This document shows, one piece after another, positions 1-8,451 of a DNA stretch of 64,000 bases (position 1 is its first letter; every line of letters begins with the position of its first letter). This DNA is from Bacteroidia bacterium (GTDB lineage Bacteria; Bacteroidota; Bacteroidia; SpSt-205). The notes under the pieces were generated by a model. The model was not told where the DNA came from, made no database searches, and saw nothing but the letters and a program-made list of their open reading frames with translations. The translations under genes were made by a program, and so were the position numbers. The stretch spans positions 919,001 through 983,000 of the forward strand of contig BPGV01000001.1 in NCBI GenBank assembly GCA_026003215.1, in the 5' to 3' direction.

Positions 1-245
1 ATCGCCGTCATCTTGACCGTCAGCGCCAGCCAAGCCCCTATCACCGTCCCCACCAAGAACCCCACGGCTATCCACTCATACCGAACTATCCCCTTGTAAA
101 ACAGCGTAGCTACGCCCCCTATCAGCATCCCTACCGCCCCAATAAGATTGCCTACACGGGCCGTTCGCGGCGAACCCAACAGTTTTATCGCCACAATAAA
201 AGAGACCGACGCTATGAGGTACGCTACCTGAATGAAGCCTTCCAT
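1..245 (-). CDS. pntB: NAD(P) transhydrogenase subunit beta (partial, N-terminus only)
   Basis: This is the amino-terminal part of the membrane beta subunit of proton-translocating NAD(P) transhydrogenase, which moves hydride between NADH and NADP+ at the expense of the proton gradient. The reverse strand reads an ATG at 245 followed by MEGFIQVAYLIASVSF and about 81 codons of hydrophobic segments, including SPRTARVGNLIGAVGM, a typical start of the family. The rest of the protein, including the NADP-binding domain, lies beyond the window edge. It starts one base after the stop of the preceding pntAB-type subunit and is clearly co-transcribed with the two alpha-subunit genes. Function rests on family resemblance plus context. 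Confidence 0.88.
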   Translation of the reverse strand, partial: MEGFIQVAYLIASVSFIVAIKLLGSPRTARVGNLIGAVGMLIGGVATLFYKGIVRYEWIAVGFLVGTVIGAWLALTVKMTA

Positions 246-246
246 C

Positions 247-525
247 TTATCGCCGTTTGAACATCCTCAGCATTCTATCCGTTACCCAAAAGCCCCCCAC
301 TACATTCAGCGTAGCGAGTACCACCGCCGCAGTGCCCAAAACTGCAAGGGTAGGCGTGCTCATTTCTCCCGCTATCACAATAGCCCCGATCAAAGTCACA
401 CCCGAAATCGCATTAGAGCCCGACATAAGCGGCGTATGCAAAGTGGGAGGTACCTTACTGATAAGCTCAAACCCTAAAAAGGCAGAGAGCGTAAAAACAA
501 ACACAGCAAAAAGGAGTTCTGTCAT
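247..525 (-). CDS. pntAB: NAD(P) transhydrogenase subunit alpha, membrane part (PntAB type)
   Basis: A 92-residue protein made almost entirely of three membrane segments, matching the short C-terminal membrane half of PntA that many bacteria encode as a separate subunit. The motif GFELISKVPPTLHTPLMSG near residues 18-36 is the conserved membrane-entry signature of this family. The ATG at 525 is chosen because it begins at MTELLFAVFVF and lies 2 bases after the stop of the soluble alpha subunit; the frame extends further upstream but would overlap that gene. It sits between the soluble alpha and the beta subunit in the usual three-gene order. The split PntA is a normal arrangement, not a broken gene. 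Confidence 0.9.
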   Translation of the reverse strand: MTELLFAVFVFTLSAFLGFELISKVPPTLHTPLMSGSNAISGVTLIGAIVIAGEMSTPTLAVLGTAAVVLATLNVVGGFWVTDRMLRMFKRR

Positions 526-527
526 AG

Positions 528-1643
528 TTATGCGGGTTGTAGGGTAGATTGTCCTTGCCAGAGGATACAAGTGACGCGTAGGATCTCATCCTCGGTGTGG
601 AGACGAGGCGCCTCGGCCTTACGACCAAAAAGCCCCAGAAACTCAGTGAAGTTTCGGCTCAGCATCTGAGAAGCATGGACGGGCAAAGTAGCGGGCAGAT
701 TGAGCGGGGCAATCAGGGTGACGCCCTCTAAAGTCTGGGTTTCGCCCGGACGGGTTTCCTCGCAGTTTCCGCCGGTTTCGGCGGCTAAATCCACAATCAC
801 GGAGCCGGGTTTCATGGCTTTGCGCATGTCAGCGGTGATAAGCTTAGGTGCAGGACGCCCTGGCACCGCCGCCGTGGTAATCACGATATCGGCTCGAGCC
901 ACATACGCCGCTAAGGCCTCGCGTTGGCGGGCCTGTTCCTCAGGGGTAAGCTCGCGGGCATAGCCGCCGGCCCCTTCCCCCCTCCCATCCAACGTCAGGG
1001 GAAGAAACTTAGCGCCGAGGCTTTCCACCTGTTCCTTGGCGGCGGGACGAATGTCGTAGCCTTCTACTTGGGCTCCTAAGCGCCGCGCCGTGGCAATAGC
1101 TTGGAGGCCCGCCACCCCAGCCCCGATAACCAGCACCCGAGCCGGGGTAAGGGTACCCGCCGCCGTGGTCAGCATAGGAAAAACCCGCACAAAATGGTTG
1201 GCCGCCAGAAGCACTGCCTTATACCCCGCTAAAGCCGCCATAGAGGAGAGCACATCCATGCTTTGGGCGCGGGTGATGCGTGGAAGGCGCTCTAAAGCAT
1301 ATACGGTCCAGCCCTTTTGCGCAAGCACCTCCACCGCACGAGGAAACCGCCACGCTTGCAGTATTCCTACGAGCGCTTTCTGCTGCGGCCACTGGGCCAG
1401 CTCAGCCTCCGAGGGCATATGGAGGGTCAGGACTATATCCACCGCAGCCAGCACCTCTTGCGCAGTAGCGCGAAGGGTAGCCCCCGCCTCTTCATACGCT
1501 TTATCGGGGGTGAAGCTCCCCAGCCCGGCTCCAGCCTCCACTACTACCGTAAAACCCCGCTCTTGGAGCCGCTTCACTCCCTCAGGGAGAAGAGCTACCC
1601 GCTGCTCGCCCGGCACCCGCTCCCGAAGCACACCGACTTTCAT
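528..1643 (-). CDS. pntAA: NAD(P) transhydrogenase subunit alpha, soluble NAD-binding part
   Basis: A 371-residue NAD(H)-binding domain of proton-pumping transhydrogenase, related to alanine dehydrogenase. It begins MKVGVLRERVPGEQRVALLP, the usual family start, has the conserved RAQSMDVLSSMA stretch near residues 125-136 and a Rossmann nucleotide site VIGAGVAGLQA around 172-182. The ATG at 1643 is favoured over the longer frame because it starts the conserved domain and because a TATATTTG box (read on this strand) lies 7 bases upstream. It is the first gene of the pntAA-pntAB-pntB operon and is divergent from a glycosyltransferase whose start codon is only 45 bases away. Confidence 0.93.
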   Translation of the reverse strand: MKVGVLRERVPGEQRVALLPEGVKRLQERGFTVVVEAGAGLGSFTPDKAYEEAGATLRATAQEVLAAVDIVLTLHMPSEAELAQWPQQKALVGILQAWRFPRAVEVLAQKGWTVYALERLPRITRAQSMDVLSSMAALAGYKAVLLAANHFVRVFPMLTTAAGTLTPARVLVIGAGVAGLQAIATARRLGAQVEGYDIRPAAKEQVESLGAKFLPLTLDGRGEGAGGYARELTPEEQARQREALAAYVARADIVITTAAVPGRPAPKLITADMRKAMKPGSVIVDLAAETGGNCEETRPGETQTLEGVTLIAPLNLPATLPVHASQMLSRNFTEFLGLFGRKAEAPRLHTEDEILRVTCILWQGQSTLQPA

Positions 1644-1650
1644 GCCACCG

Positions 1651-1658
1651 CAAATATA
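1651..1658 (-). promoter_or_regulatory. -7 promoter box of the pnt operon
   Basis: Reads TATATTTG on the minus strand, an exact match to the Bacteroidota TAnnTTTG element, 7 bases before the pntAA ATG. Confidence 0.65.
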
Positions 1659-1675
1659 AGGCACCCGCCAAAGCG

Positions 1676-1683
1676 TACTTTTG
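1676..1683 (+). promoter_or_regulatory. -7 promoter box of the glycosyltransferase operon
   Basis: TACTTTTG lies 5 bases before the GTG start at 1689 and only 17 bases from the oppositely oriented pnt box, so the two operons share one tiny divergent promoter region. Confidence 0.6.
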
Positions 1684-1688
1684 CCGCC

Positions 1689-2861
1689 GTGGCTCTTATC
1701 CGAGTATTGCACCTAGCCCGCGTCATCAACCGCTATGACTTTATAGACACGATTGTCCGACACCTCCCCCGCGACCGCTTCGCCCCAGAGGTAGCTACCT
1801 TGGAGCCCCAAGCCAATATCCAAGAGCCCCAGTACGCAGAAATAGGCCTCCCGCACCACCTCATCCCCGTGCCCGGGTATAAAGCCTATCCCGCCTACCT
1901 TAGAGCGGCTTGGCAGCTTAGCCGCCTCCTGCGCAAAAGGCAAACACACATCCTCCACACGCACCACTATTGGGAAGGCTTCGTAGGGGCCCTGGCCAAA
2001 AAACTCTACCCCAACTTCCACCTGGTGGTACATCGCCACTATACGGAAGATATCCAGCGGCTACCTCGCCCTAAGAGAGCCGTGCTTGAGCGCCTGGAAA
2101 AATGGACATACAAGCAAGCCCAAGCTTTGGTAGTACCCACCGACACTATGGCCCTATTTGTAAAAAGAACCCACACCCGCTTGCCTCCCCTACATGTTAT
2201 TCCTTATGGCTTTGAGTTTGAATCGGAAAAGTATAAACCTTTATCCGCATCCTTGCGTGAAAGTGTTAGAAAGGGGTATGCCCTCTCCGATTCTCATATT
2301 GTTATAGCCAACTTTGCTTCACACCGCTATCAGAAAGGGCAACATCTACTTTTGGAGGCTTTTGCCCGACTGCGTAAAGACCTTCCACAAGCCGTACTCT
2401 GGCTGGTGGGGCGCGGGCCGGACACAGAAAACTTGCGCTTGTTGGCCCAAAAACTGGGCTTACTTTCCCCCGCGGAGCAGCCAGCCTGTTTGTTTTTAGG
2501 CTGGAAAACAGGCGAGGAAGTGTATGCGCTTATGGGAGCCGCTGATATTATAGCGCATCCTACTTTTTCGGAAGCCTTCCCGCAAGTGATGGTAGAAGCC
2601 CTTATGCAAGAACGCGCGCTTGTCATCACACCTGTCTCCGGCGCAAAAGAATGGCTCAAACCCCAAGAACACGCTTGGATCGTACCGATTGGCCAGGTGG
2701 AGCCGCTGTACGAAGGGCTACGCACACTGGCAGAAAACCCTTCCCTCCGTCAGAAGTTAGGCCAAGCAGGACGGAAGCACCTCCAAGCCCATCTTTCCTA
2801 CCAGGCCATCAATCCCCACTACGAAGCCCTTTATACCCAGCTATGCTTCCTGTCAGCGTGA
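1689..2861 (+). CDS. Glycosyltransferase family 4
   Basis: A 390-residue GT-B glycosyltransferase, probably transferring a sugar from a nucleotide-sugar during cell-surface glycan assembly. The N-terminal half begins VALIRVLHLARVINRYDF. The C-terminal half has the donor-site features of family GT4: the IPYGFE loop near 171-176, YQKGQHLLLEAFARL near 214-228, and the EX7E motif EAFPQVMVE at 295-303. The GTG at 1689 is chosen because homology begins there and a TACTTTTG box lies just upstream; the frame is open further back but only as antisense of pntAA. The following family-2 glycosyltransferase starts inside its last 19 bases, so the two are translationally coupled. Donor and acceptor cannot be told from sequence. 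Confidence 0.88.
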   Translation: MALIRVLHLARVINRYDFIDTIVRHLPRDRFAPEVATLEPQANIQEPQYAEIGLPHHLIPVPGYKAYPAYLRAAWQLSRLLRKRQTHILHTHHYWEGFVGALAKKLYPNFHLVVHRHYTEDIQRLPRPKRAVLERLEKWTYKQAQALVVPTDTMALFVKRTHTRLPPLHVIPYGFEFESEKYKPLSASLRESVRKGYALSDSHIVIANFASHRYQKGQHLLLEAFARLRKDLPQAVLWLVGRGPDTENLRLLAQKLGLLSPAEQPACLFLGWKTGEEVYALMGAADIIAHPTFSEAFPQVMVEALMQERALVITPVSGAKEWLKPQEHAWIVPIGQVEPLYEGLRTLAENPSLRQKLGQAGRKHLQAHLSYQAINPHYEALYTQLCFLSA

Positions 2862-3854
2862 TCATCCCTGCCCGTAATGAAGCCAGCAACATAGGGCGTC
2901 TCTTAGAAAGCCTTACTACCCAAGACCCGCCGCCCGGCGAAATCCTCGTAATAGATGCAGGCTCCACGGATGACACGGGAAAGATTGCCCGCGCCTATGG
3001 CGCTACGGTGACTACGCGTCGATAGGGCCTACCCGGGCCAAGCCCGCAATATCGGCGCTGCCCATGCGCATTACGACCTATTAGCCTTTTGGGATGCCAG
3101 TATGTGGGTAGCGCCAGGCACCTTAGCTAAGCTTGCCTCGCCCCTCTTGGCGGAGGAAGCAGACCTGGTGCAAGGTCATTTAGAAATCCGCCCGCTCACG
3201 CGCATCTCTACGCTCACTTTTTTAGTACTAACGCCGCCTTACACGCATGTTTTGCCTACGGGTCCTCTGTATGCCCCACCAGTGGCTTGTACCGCCCTGC
3301 ACAAGGCCTTCTGGGAAAAGGTAGGAGGCTTCCGACCTTGGCGTGCACGAGAGGATAGCGACTTTCGCAAGCGGGTGGAAGCGGCTGGGGCCCGCGTGCA
3401 CTTCTGTCCAGAAGCCCTCTCCTACTGGGAGCCCGCCGAAACCCTCGCTTCGCTCCTCCTTAAAGTACGACTCTACGGCCGACACAATCTCCTGTCCGGT
3501 GCCCCCATGGAATGGTACAGCAACCTTGCACGCATATATGGCTCGTATCTCCTCCTTAGCCTATTGGCTGGAAGCTGGGGAGGTCTTTCCGTAGGAGCCC
3601 TTACTGCCCTGGGCAGCATAAGTATAGGGGCTTTTCTACGCACCCTCCGCAAAGCCCTACGCTTCGGACCCTATTTGAAAAGCAAACGCCTACTTCACCC
3701 TTTCTCCTCTCGTACTCTCGCTGAAGCGGCTTTACTCCTTCTTCTTACGGATTGGGCTTCCTTCGTAGGTGCAGGAGAATGGCTCCTCAAAGACAAGCTC
3801 GGCCTGGCCCCCGAGCGCTTCCCTGAGCCAGTCCTCCAAACTGCCGAACTTTGA
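2843..3854 (+). pseudogene. Glycosyltransferase family 2, interrupted by a frameshift
   Basis: The gene starts at ATG 2843 inside the end of the upstream glycosyltransferase and reads MLPVSVIIPARNEASNIG, the classic family-2 nucleotide-sugar entry, with VIDAGSTDDT as the DXD-like region near residues 39-48. This frame stops at 3023-3025. The same protein continues in the +1 frame from about 3015 as RAYPGQARNIGAAHA and runs to 3854, with FRPWRAREDSDFRKR in the catalytic core and hydrophobic segments near the C-terminus. The joint product would be about 336 residues, normal for the family. A single-base indel at about 3009-3023 explains the break. No homopolymer is present there, so it could be a real mutation or an assembly error. 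The rest of the gene shows no decay. Confidence 0.78.
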
Positions 3855-4525
3855 CCGTGCGCCGCGTGCTGATTGCCCCTTCGCTTTTGGCGGCTGACTT
3901 CGGCCACTTAGCCGAGGAAATCGCTGCCTTAGAACGCTTAGACATAGACTGGCTCCACTGCGACATCATGGATGGCGCCTTCGTGCCCAATATTTCCTTC
4001 GGCCTGCCTGTTTTAGAAGCTATACGAAAATACAGCCACAAGCCCCTCGACGTGCACCTGATGATACAAGCGCCCGAGCTATACATAGAACGGTTTATAG
4101 AAGCGGGGGCAGACATACTGACCTTCCACTGGGAAGCTACACCGCATCCGGACAGGTTGGTACAGCGCATTCATGCGTTGGGCAAGAAAGCCGGTATTGC
4201 CCTAAACCCCGCCACCCCCGTGGAGGTTTTACAGGATATTTTACCCGAAATAGACCTTGTCTGCGTCATGAGCGTCAATCCGGGTTTTGGCGGTCAACAG
4301 TTTATCCCCTATGTGGCTCACAAGGTCAGGCGTTTAGCGGCTCTGCGCGCCGAGGTTCAAGCTTCTGCGCTCATAGAAATAGATGGCGGCATAACCCCCG
4401 AAACCGCCGCTTGGGTTCCTGAAGCCGATGTACTCGTAGCAGGAAATAGCCTGGTGCGAGCCTCTGACAAAGCAGCCATCCTCTCCGCCCTCCGTCAAGC
4501 CCATACCAAGCGGTGGGAAGTGTAA
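3851..4525 (+). CDS. rpe: Ribulose-phosphate 3-epimerase
   Basis: A TIM-barrel enzyme of 224 residues that interconverts ribulose 5-phosphate and xylulose 5-phosphate in the pentose phosphate pathway. Diagnostic segments are IAPSLLAADFGHL at the N-terminus, HCDIMDGAFVPNISFG around residues 37-52 with metal-binding His and catalytic Asp, VMSVNPGFGGQ near 140-150, and EIDGGI near 176 followed by VLVAGNSLV, the phosphate-binding end. The start is either the TTG at 3851, which overlaps the preceding stop as TTGA, or the GTG at 3857. It is the third gene of the glycosyltransferase operon; its metabolic link to them is not obvious. Confidence 0.94.
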   Translation: MTVRRVLIAPSLLAADFGHLAEEIAALERLDIDWLHCDIMDGAFVPNISFGLPVLEAIRKYSHKPLDVHLMIQAPELYIERFIEAGADILTFHWEATPHPDRLVQRIHALGKKAGIALNPATPVEVLQDILPEIDLVCVMSVNPGFGGQQFIPYVAHKVRRLAALRAEVQASALIEIDGGITPETAAWVPEADVLVAGNSLVRASDKAAILSALRQAHTKRWEV

Positions 4526-4534
4526 GTTTTTCTT

Positions 4535-4542
4535 TACCTTTG
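4535..4542 (+). promoter_or_regulatory. -7 promoter box
   Basis: TACCTTTG, an exact consensus match, 4 bases before the ATG at 4547. Confidence 0.65.
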
Positions 4543-4546
4543 ACCT

Positions 4547-5329
4547 ATGAAACGCTTTGGACAAATGGTCCTGTGTGCAGGGCTCCTCTTACCCTTTTTA
4601 TGGGCACAAGAAGACACCCTACAAGTAGAAGGGGACGCCCAGGTGTATACCCTTCCCCCCTCTCCTAAAAAGGCCAAGTGGGGTTGGCAAAGCTACCAAG
4701 AGATAGCGTACAATCAACTTTTAGGCATCCCCGATACCTTGCGCAACTCCGTAGAAGGGCTCGGCTCTATCAAAATCAACCTAAGCTGGCTCCCGCACCT
4801 GCGTATTGGGTCGGCTTTTTATGTAGGGTTGGGGTTTGGCTTGGCTATACGCGAGACCCGCTTTGAGGAACCGGTGAGCCTTTTTCGCACAGCAGATAAC
4901 CGCTTAGGTTATGCCATAGACAGCCTGCCCGAATCCGTACGCGCTAAAAGCAAACTTCAGCTGGGCTACTTCCGCATCCCCCTCGAAATCGGTATCCTCT
5001 ACAAGAAGTTCAACTTCGCTGTATTTGGGTATGGCGAGGCGCTCCTATCGGCCAAACATAAGCGGAAATACCGAGATAATGAGGGATTGAGCCGTGCTAT
5101 ATTTTATGGAAATCGTATTTTCCACACGGAACCCTTCCAATATGGGGTAGGGGCTCGCATAGGATATAAAGGGATAGGGGTTTTTGCCACCTATAACCTC
5201 TCTACGCTTTGGCAGGCACAAAAAGGACCGGCCAATGTACGAGCTATGCAAGCAGGCCTGTATTTTTTTGAAACACTCCAAGGTAAAAAAAGCAGCAAGA
5301 AGACCCGCCTCACGGCTACAAGCTTCTAA
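4547..5329 (+). CDS. Outer-membrane beta-barrel protein of unknown function
   Basis: A 260-residue exported protein. The signal peptide MKRFGQMVLCAGLLLPFLWA ends in a type I site followed by Gln. The mature part has alternating short strands rich in Tyr, Phe and Gly, such as GSAFYVGLGFGLAIRET near 85-101 and GVGARIGYKGIGVFATYNL near 200-218, the look of an 8-12-strand outer-membrane barrel. I do not recognise a named family beyond porin-like barrels. It has its own -7 box and is followed without a gap by pcm (TAAATG junction), so the two are co-transcribed; no functional link is apparent. Confidence 0.7.
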   Translation: MKRFGQMVLCAGLLLPFLWAQEDTLQVEGDAQVYTLPPSPKKAKWGWQSYQEIAYNQLLGIPDTLRNSVEGLGSIKINLSWLPHLRIGSAFYVGLGFGLAIRETRFEEPVSLFRTADNRLGYAIDSLPESVRAKSKLQLGYFRIPLEIGILYKKFNFAVFGYGEALLSAKHKRKYRDNEGLSRAIFYGNRIFHTEPFQYGVGARIGYKGIGVFATYNLSTLWQAQKGPANVRAMQAGLYFFETLQGKKSSKKTRLTATSF

Positions 5330-5977
5330 ATGCCGATACCCCCAGAGCTGGATCCTCCTCGCTTCCAAGGGCTGCGTCGTAAGCTCATAGAAAGCTTAGA
5401 AAAAAAAGGCATAAAAGACCGGGCGGTACTGTCGGCTATGGGGCGCGTGCCGCGCCATTTGTTTGTAGACCCCACTTTTCTTGAACACGCTTACGAAGAC
5501 CGGGCCCTTCCCATTGCCTGCGGGCAAACCATTAGCCAACCCTATACGGTGGCTTATCAAACCGAGCTCTTACAGGTACAGCCCGGCCAAAAAGTCCTGG
5601 AAATCGGCACAGGGTCGGGGTACCAGTGTGCTATCTTGTGCGAGCTGGGCGCCGAGGTCTTTTCCATAGAATTGGAAAAGGCCCTCTACGAACAAGCTAA
5701 AAAAACCTTAGCTCGGTTAGGGTACCGTCCGCATTTGCGATGGGGGAACGGGCGCTTGGGCTGGCCTACGTACGCGCCATTTGATCGTATCTTGCTTACC
5801 GCTGGCGCAGCGGTTATACCGCCAGCCCTTGTTGAGCAGCTTGCGGAAGGAGGGCGTCTCGTAGCCCCCTTAGGTCCAGGCTCTACCCAAACCATGGTCG
5901 TCCTTACCAAAGAAAACGGCCAAATCCACCGCGCCGAGAAAGGCTACTTCCGCTTCGTACCCTTGCGGGATGAGTAG
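5330..5977 (+). CDS. pcm: Protein-L-isoaspartate O-methyltransferase
   Basis: A 215-residue SAM-dependent methyltransferase that starts the repair of isoaspartyl residues in aged proteins. Recognisable family segments are RVPRHLFVDP near residues 39-48, ALPIACGQTISQPYTVA near 60-76, which forms the substrate site, and LEIGTGSGYQCAIL near 87-100, the SAM-binding motif I, followed by FSIELE as motif post-I. It ends normally with a strand-rich C-terminus. Its ATG directly follows the stop codon of the upstream barrel gene, implying coupled translation. Confidence 0.93.
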   Translation: MPIPPELDPPRFQGLRRKLIESLEKKGIKDRAVLSAMGRVPRHLFVDPTFLEHAYEDRALPIACGQTISQPYTVAYQTELLQVQPGQKVLEIGTGSGYQCAILCELGAEVFSIELEKALYEQAKKTLARLGYRPHLRWGNGRLGWPTYAPFDRILLTAGAAVIPPALVEQLAEGGRLVAPLGPGSTQTMVVLTKENGQIHRAEKGYFRFVPLRDE

Positions 5978-5988
5978 GTAAAAAGTCG

Positions 5989-5996
5989 TACCTTCG
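5989..5996 (+). promoter_or_regulatory. -7 promoter box of the VGIGT gene array
   Basis: TACCTTCG (one mismatch, C for T at position 7) lies 5 bases before the ATG at 6002. Confidence 0.55.
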
Positions 5997-6001
5997 ACCC
6001 G

Positions 6002-7219
6002 ATGCGTTCCTTAACATTCTTAGGCTTGCTGGGGCTGTACGCGCAGAACGTGGGTATAGGTACAGCTACCCCCACAGAACGACTTCATGTAGCTGGGGGA
6101 GCGGTTCGCGTAGAGGGCATAAGTGGTACAGGGGCCGCATTAGTGGGACTGGATGCAGCGGGCGTGACGGAAAGGGTCCCTTTTTCGGGAAGTGCGGGGG
6201 ACTTTTTCCGAGGGGATGGCACCTGGGGGCCCGACCCCGGCGACTGGAATCTCCTGGGAAACGCAAGTACAGATCCCACTATTCATGCCCTTGGCACCAC
6301 AGACGCCCAGCAGCTCCGCCTCCGTACCAACAACACCGAACGCATACGCCTCCAAGTAGATGGGCGCATCCTCATCGGCACCACTATTCCCCTCTCCACT
6401 AACGCCGTCCTCCAAGTCCAAGGAGGGAGCACAAACCGCGCTGTCTACGGCTGGAAAAGCTCCAGCAATGGCACTTCCGTAGTGCTGGGCGTAGCTACCC
6501 AAGGGGGAAGCTTCCGAGCAGGAGCAGTAGGCTATGCGGCCCAAGCTACCAACACCGGCTCCCCTTGTAACCCTTGTCGCGGGGTGGGGTTAGTCGGTAT
6601 GGTGGGAGTGACAGATTTCCTCCACTGGGAGCTGGGCCCCGGTATCGTCGGCACAGGCCCAAACTACGGCATAGTAGCCTACGCTGAAAACACCACCGGC
6701 GACCGAGCCGCCGGCCGCTTTGAAGCCCCCACGAACGGTGACATAGTGCGCTCCTTGGTGGCCGCTTATATAGGGAGCACCCTCTACAAAATCTACGGCC
6801 GCATCGTAGGCAGCGGAACTATCCCCGGCACCTCTACCCTTATAGCCGATAAAAATGGCCAGCTTTACGCCTTAGTCTGCCCAGAAGCTCCAGAAATCTT
6901 TTTCCTGGACCGGGGGGAAGGTCAACTCCTGCACGGAGAAGCCTACATCGCTTTTGACCCTGCTCTGGCCTTCAACTTATATGTGGATGAGCGCTACCCC
7001 TTGTATGTCTTCCTGCAGGCAGTGGATGAAGATTGCGGACTCTATGTAACCGAGCGCAGCCGTAAGGGCTTTCGCGTACGAAGCACCCAACCTGACTGTA
7101 ATACGCGGTTTTACTGGTGGGCGGTCGGCCGACGCAACGATAGCTATACCCCCGATAAGATCCGCACCTCTCGCCATGTAGGCGTGCGCCTGCCCCTTGC
7201 ACCCGAAGAAAACCCTTGA
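6002..7219 (+). CDS. Exported tail-fibre-like surface protein, VGIGT family, copy 1
   Basis: The first of three tandem paralogues, 405 residues. A very short signal peptide MRSLTFLGLLGLYA is followed by Gln and the motif NVGIGTATPTERLHV, which in Bacteroidota marks trimeric tail-fibre or adhesin-like exported proteins. Next come GTGA and DFFRGDGTWG motifs, a GTTDAQQLRLRTNNTERIRL block near 97-116, a glycine-rich middle with several Gly-Val-Gly turns, and a C-terminal domain with APE at the entry and GLYVTERSRKGFRVRS. That C-terminal block resembles a domain often found at the ends of such fibre proteins. It shares an operon with the next two genes, 5 bases apart. The role is unknown; surface adhesion or structure is an inference. 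Confidence 0.72.
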   Translation: MRSLTFLGLLGLYAQNVGIGTATPTERLHVAGGAVRVEGISGTGAALVGLDAAGVTERVPFSGSAGDFFRGDGTWGPDPGDWNLLGNASTDPTIHALGTTDAQQLRLRTNNTERIRLQVDGRILIGTTIPLSTNAVLQVQGGSTNRAVYGWKSSSNGTSVVLGVATQGGSFRAGAVGYAAQATNTGSPCNPCRGVGLVGMVGVTDFLHWELGPGIVGTGPNYGIVAYAENTTGDRAAGRFEAPTNGDIVRSLVAAYIGSTLYKIYGRIVGSGTIPGTSTLIADKNGQLYALVCPEAPEIFFLDRGEGQLLHGEAYIAFDPALAFNLYVDERYPLYVFLQAVDEDCGLYVTERSRKGFRVRSTQPDCNTRFYWWAVGRRNDSYTPDKIRTSRHVGVRLPLAPEENP

Positions 7220-7224
7220 TACCT

Positions 7225-8442
7225 ATGCGCAGTACCCTACTCATTATAGCGGCTTGCTTCTTGTGGGGACAATCCACGAATGTGGGCATCGGCACCACCA
7301 CGCCGACTCATCGTTTGCATTTGAGTTCGGGTACCCTCCGGGTAGAAAACCTCTCTGGTACAGGTACGGTGCTGGCCCAGACCGATGCCCAAGGTGTGCT
7401 GGGACGCTTCCCGGCCGCCTCAGACCCCAAACACCTTTTGCGGGGCAATGCTACCTGGGGAAGCGACGCTACAGACTGGAAGCTCTTAGGCAATAGCGGC
7501 ACAGACCCTACCACCCACTTTGTGGGAACCACTGACGCCCAGGACTTCCGCCTCATAGTGAATAACCAAACCAGCTGGCGCATCCTCAGCACGGGTGAGC
7601 ACTGGATAGGCCGCTGGACTACCGCCACCCTCAATAATGCCCGCGTAAGCATAGACGCCCCCTCTGGCTGGATAGCCGTGCATGCCCAAGTGACTGGAGG
7701 ACAGCGCCCAGCTATCCGCGGCACCGTCGGAGATAACTCCGCTGGCCCCGCCGTGGGTGCTATCAATACAGCCTCAGATGGATGGGGGGCCTTCGGCATA
7801 GGGGGCGGGACTACCTTAGGCACCCCACCCAATACCGGGGGAGGCGCCTACGGGGCCGGACCCGTGGCTGGCGTGGTAGGTAGCTATACCGGCACAGATG
7901 CCAGCACTCGGGCAGGCGGCGCCTTCGCTTTAAGAGACGGAAGCAGCACCTACCAGTGGGTGTATGTCGCTGGCTACGAAGGCGTCAACCAACGGAAAAT
8001 ATATGGCGCTGGTACTGTCTCCTCCACCGTCGTAGACCCCGCCTCGGGTCAGGGCTACATCGTATTTGCCCCCGAAGCGCCGGAGGTGCTCTTTTGGGAC
8101 CAAGGCCGTTTCCTCCTCACCCAATCCAGTCAATGGGTTCCGCTGGATACGCTCCTGCGCCAGCATATAGCCCCGCCGTTCTCCGTGTGGCTACAACCCT
8201 GGGGTGATATCACGCTCACCGTCCGGGAGGTCACAGCCGAGGGCTTCCGTGTGGAGACCGCTCAGCCCCTCACCCAGCCCGTAGAAGTGTCTTTCCTCTT
8301 CCAAGCGCGGCGAAAAGGGACATCCGACAGCCCCTTCCACGAAGAGCGCCTCCCCGCCGTAGAACCCACCCGCTTCTTTACGCCCTTCCAGCCTGTCACG
8401 ACCTACTACACCCCAGCCGAACTCCAAGACCCTGCAAAATAA
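7225..8442 (+). CDS. Exported tail-fibre-like surface protein, VGIGT family, copy 2
   Basis: The second paralogue, also 405 residues. The ATG at 7225 begins a signal peptide MRSTLLIIAACFLWG followed by Gln and NVGIGTTTPTHRLHL. It shares with copy 1 the blocks RVENLSGTGTVL, HLLRGNATWGSD and GTTDAQDFRL in the first 115 residues and APEAPEVLF plus EGFRVETAQP in the C-terminal domain; the middle, rich in Gly and Thr, has diverged strongly. An in-frame TTG at 7216 exists but the ATG gives the better signal peptide. The DNA copies are too divergent to be a recent duplication. Confidence 0.72.
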   Translation: MRSTLLIIAACFLWGQSTNVGIGTTTPTHRLHLSSGTLRVENLSGTGTVLAQTDAQGVLGRFPAASDPKHLLRGNATWGSDATDWKLLGNSGTDPTTHFVGTTDAQDFRLIVNNQTSWRILSTGEHWIGRWTTATLNNARVSIDAPSGWIAVHAQVTGGQRPAIRGTVGDNSAGPAVGAINTASDGWGAFGIGGGTTLGTPPNTGGGAYGAGPVAGVVGSYTGTDASTRAGGAFALRDGSSTYQWVYVAGYEGVNQRKIYGAGTVSSTVVDPASGQGYIVFAPEAPEVLFWDQGRFLLTQSSQWVPLDTLLRQHIAPPFSVWLQPWGDITLTVREVTAEGFRVETAQPLTQPVEVSFLFQARRKGTSDSPFHEERLPAVEPTRFFTPFQPVTTYYTPAELQDPAK

Positions 8443-8451
8443 CCCACGCCT

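Noticed and set aside
247-1643. A broken pntA gene, because two frames cover it
   Set aside because: A split alpha subunit (PntAA and PntAB) is a normal arrangement; both parts have proper starts and stops.
1090-1659. A 189-codon frame opposite pntAA
   Set aside because: It is antisense to a well-supported enzyme, and Arg/Ser/Pro-rich like other shadow frames.
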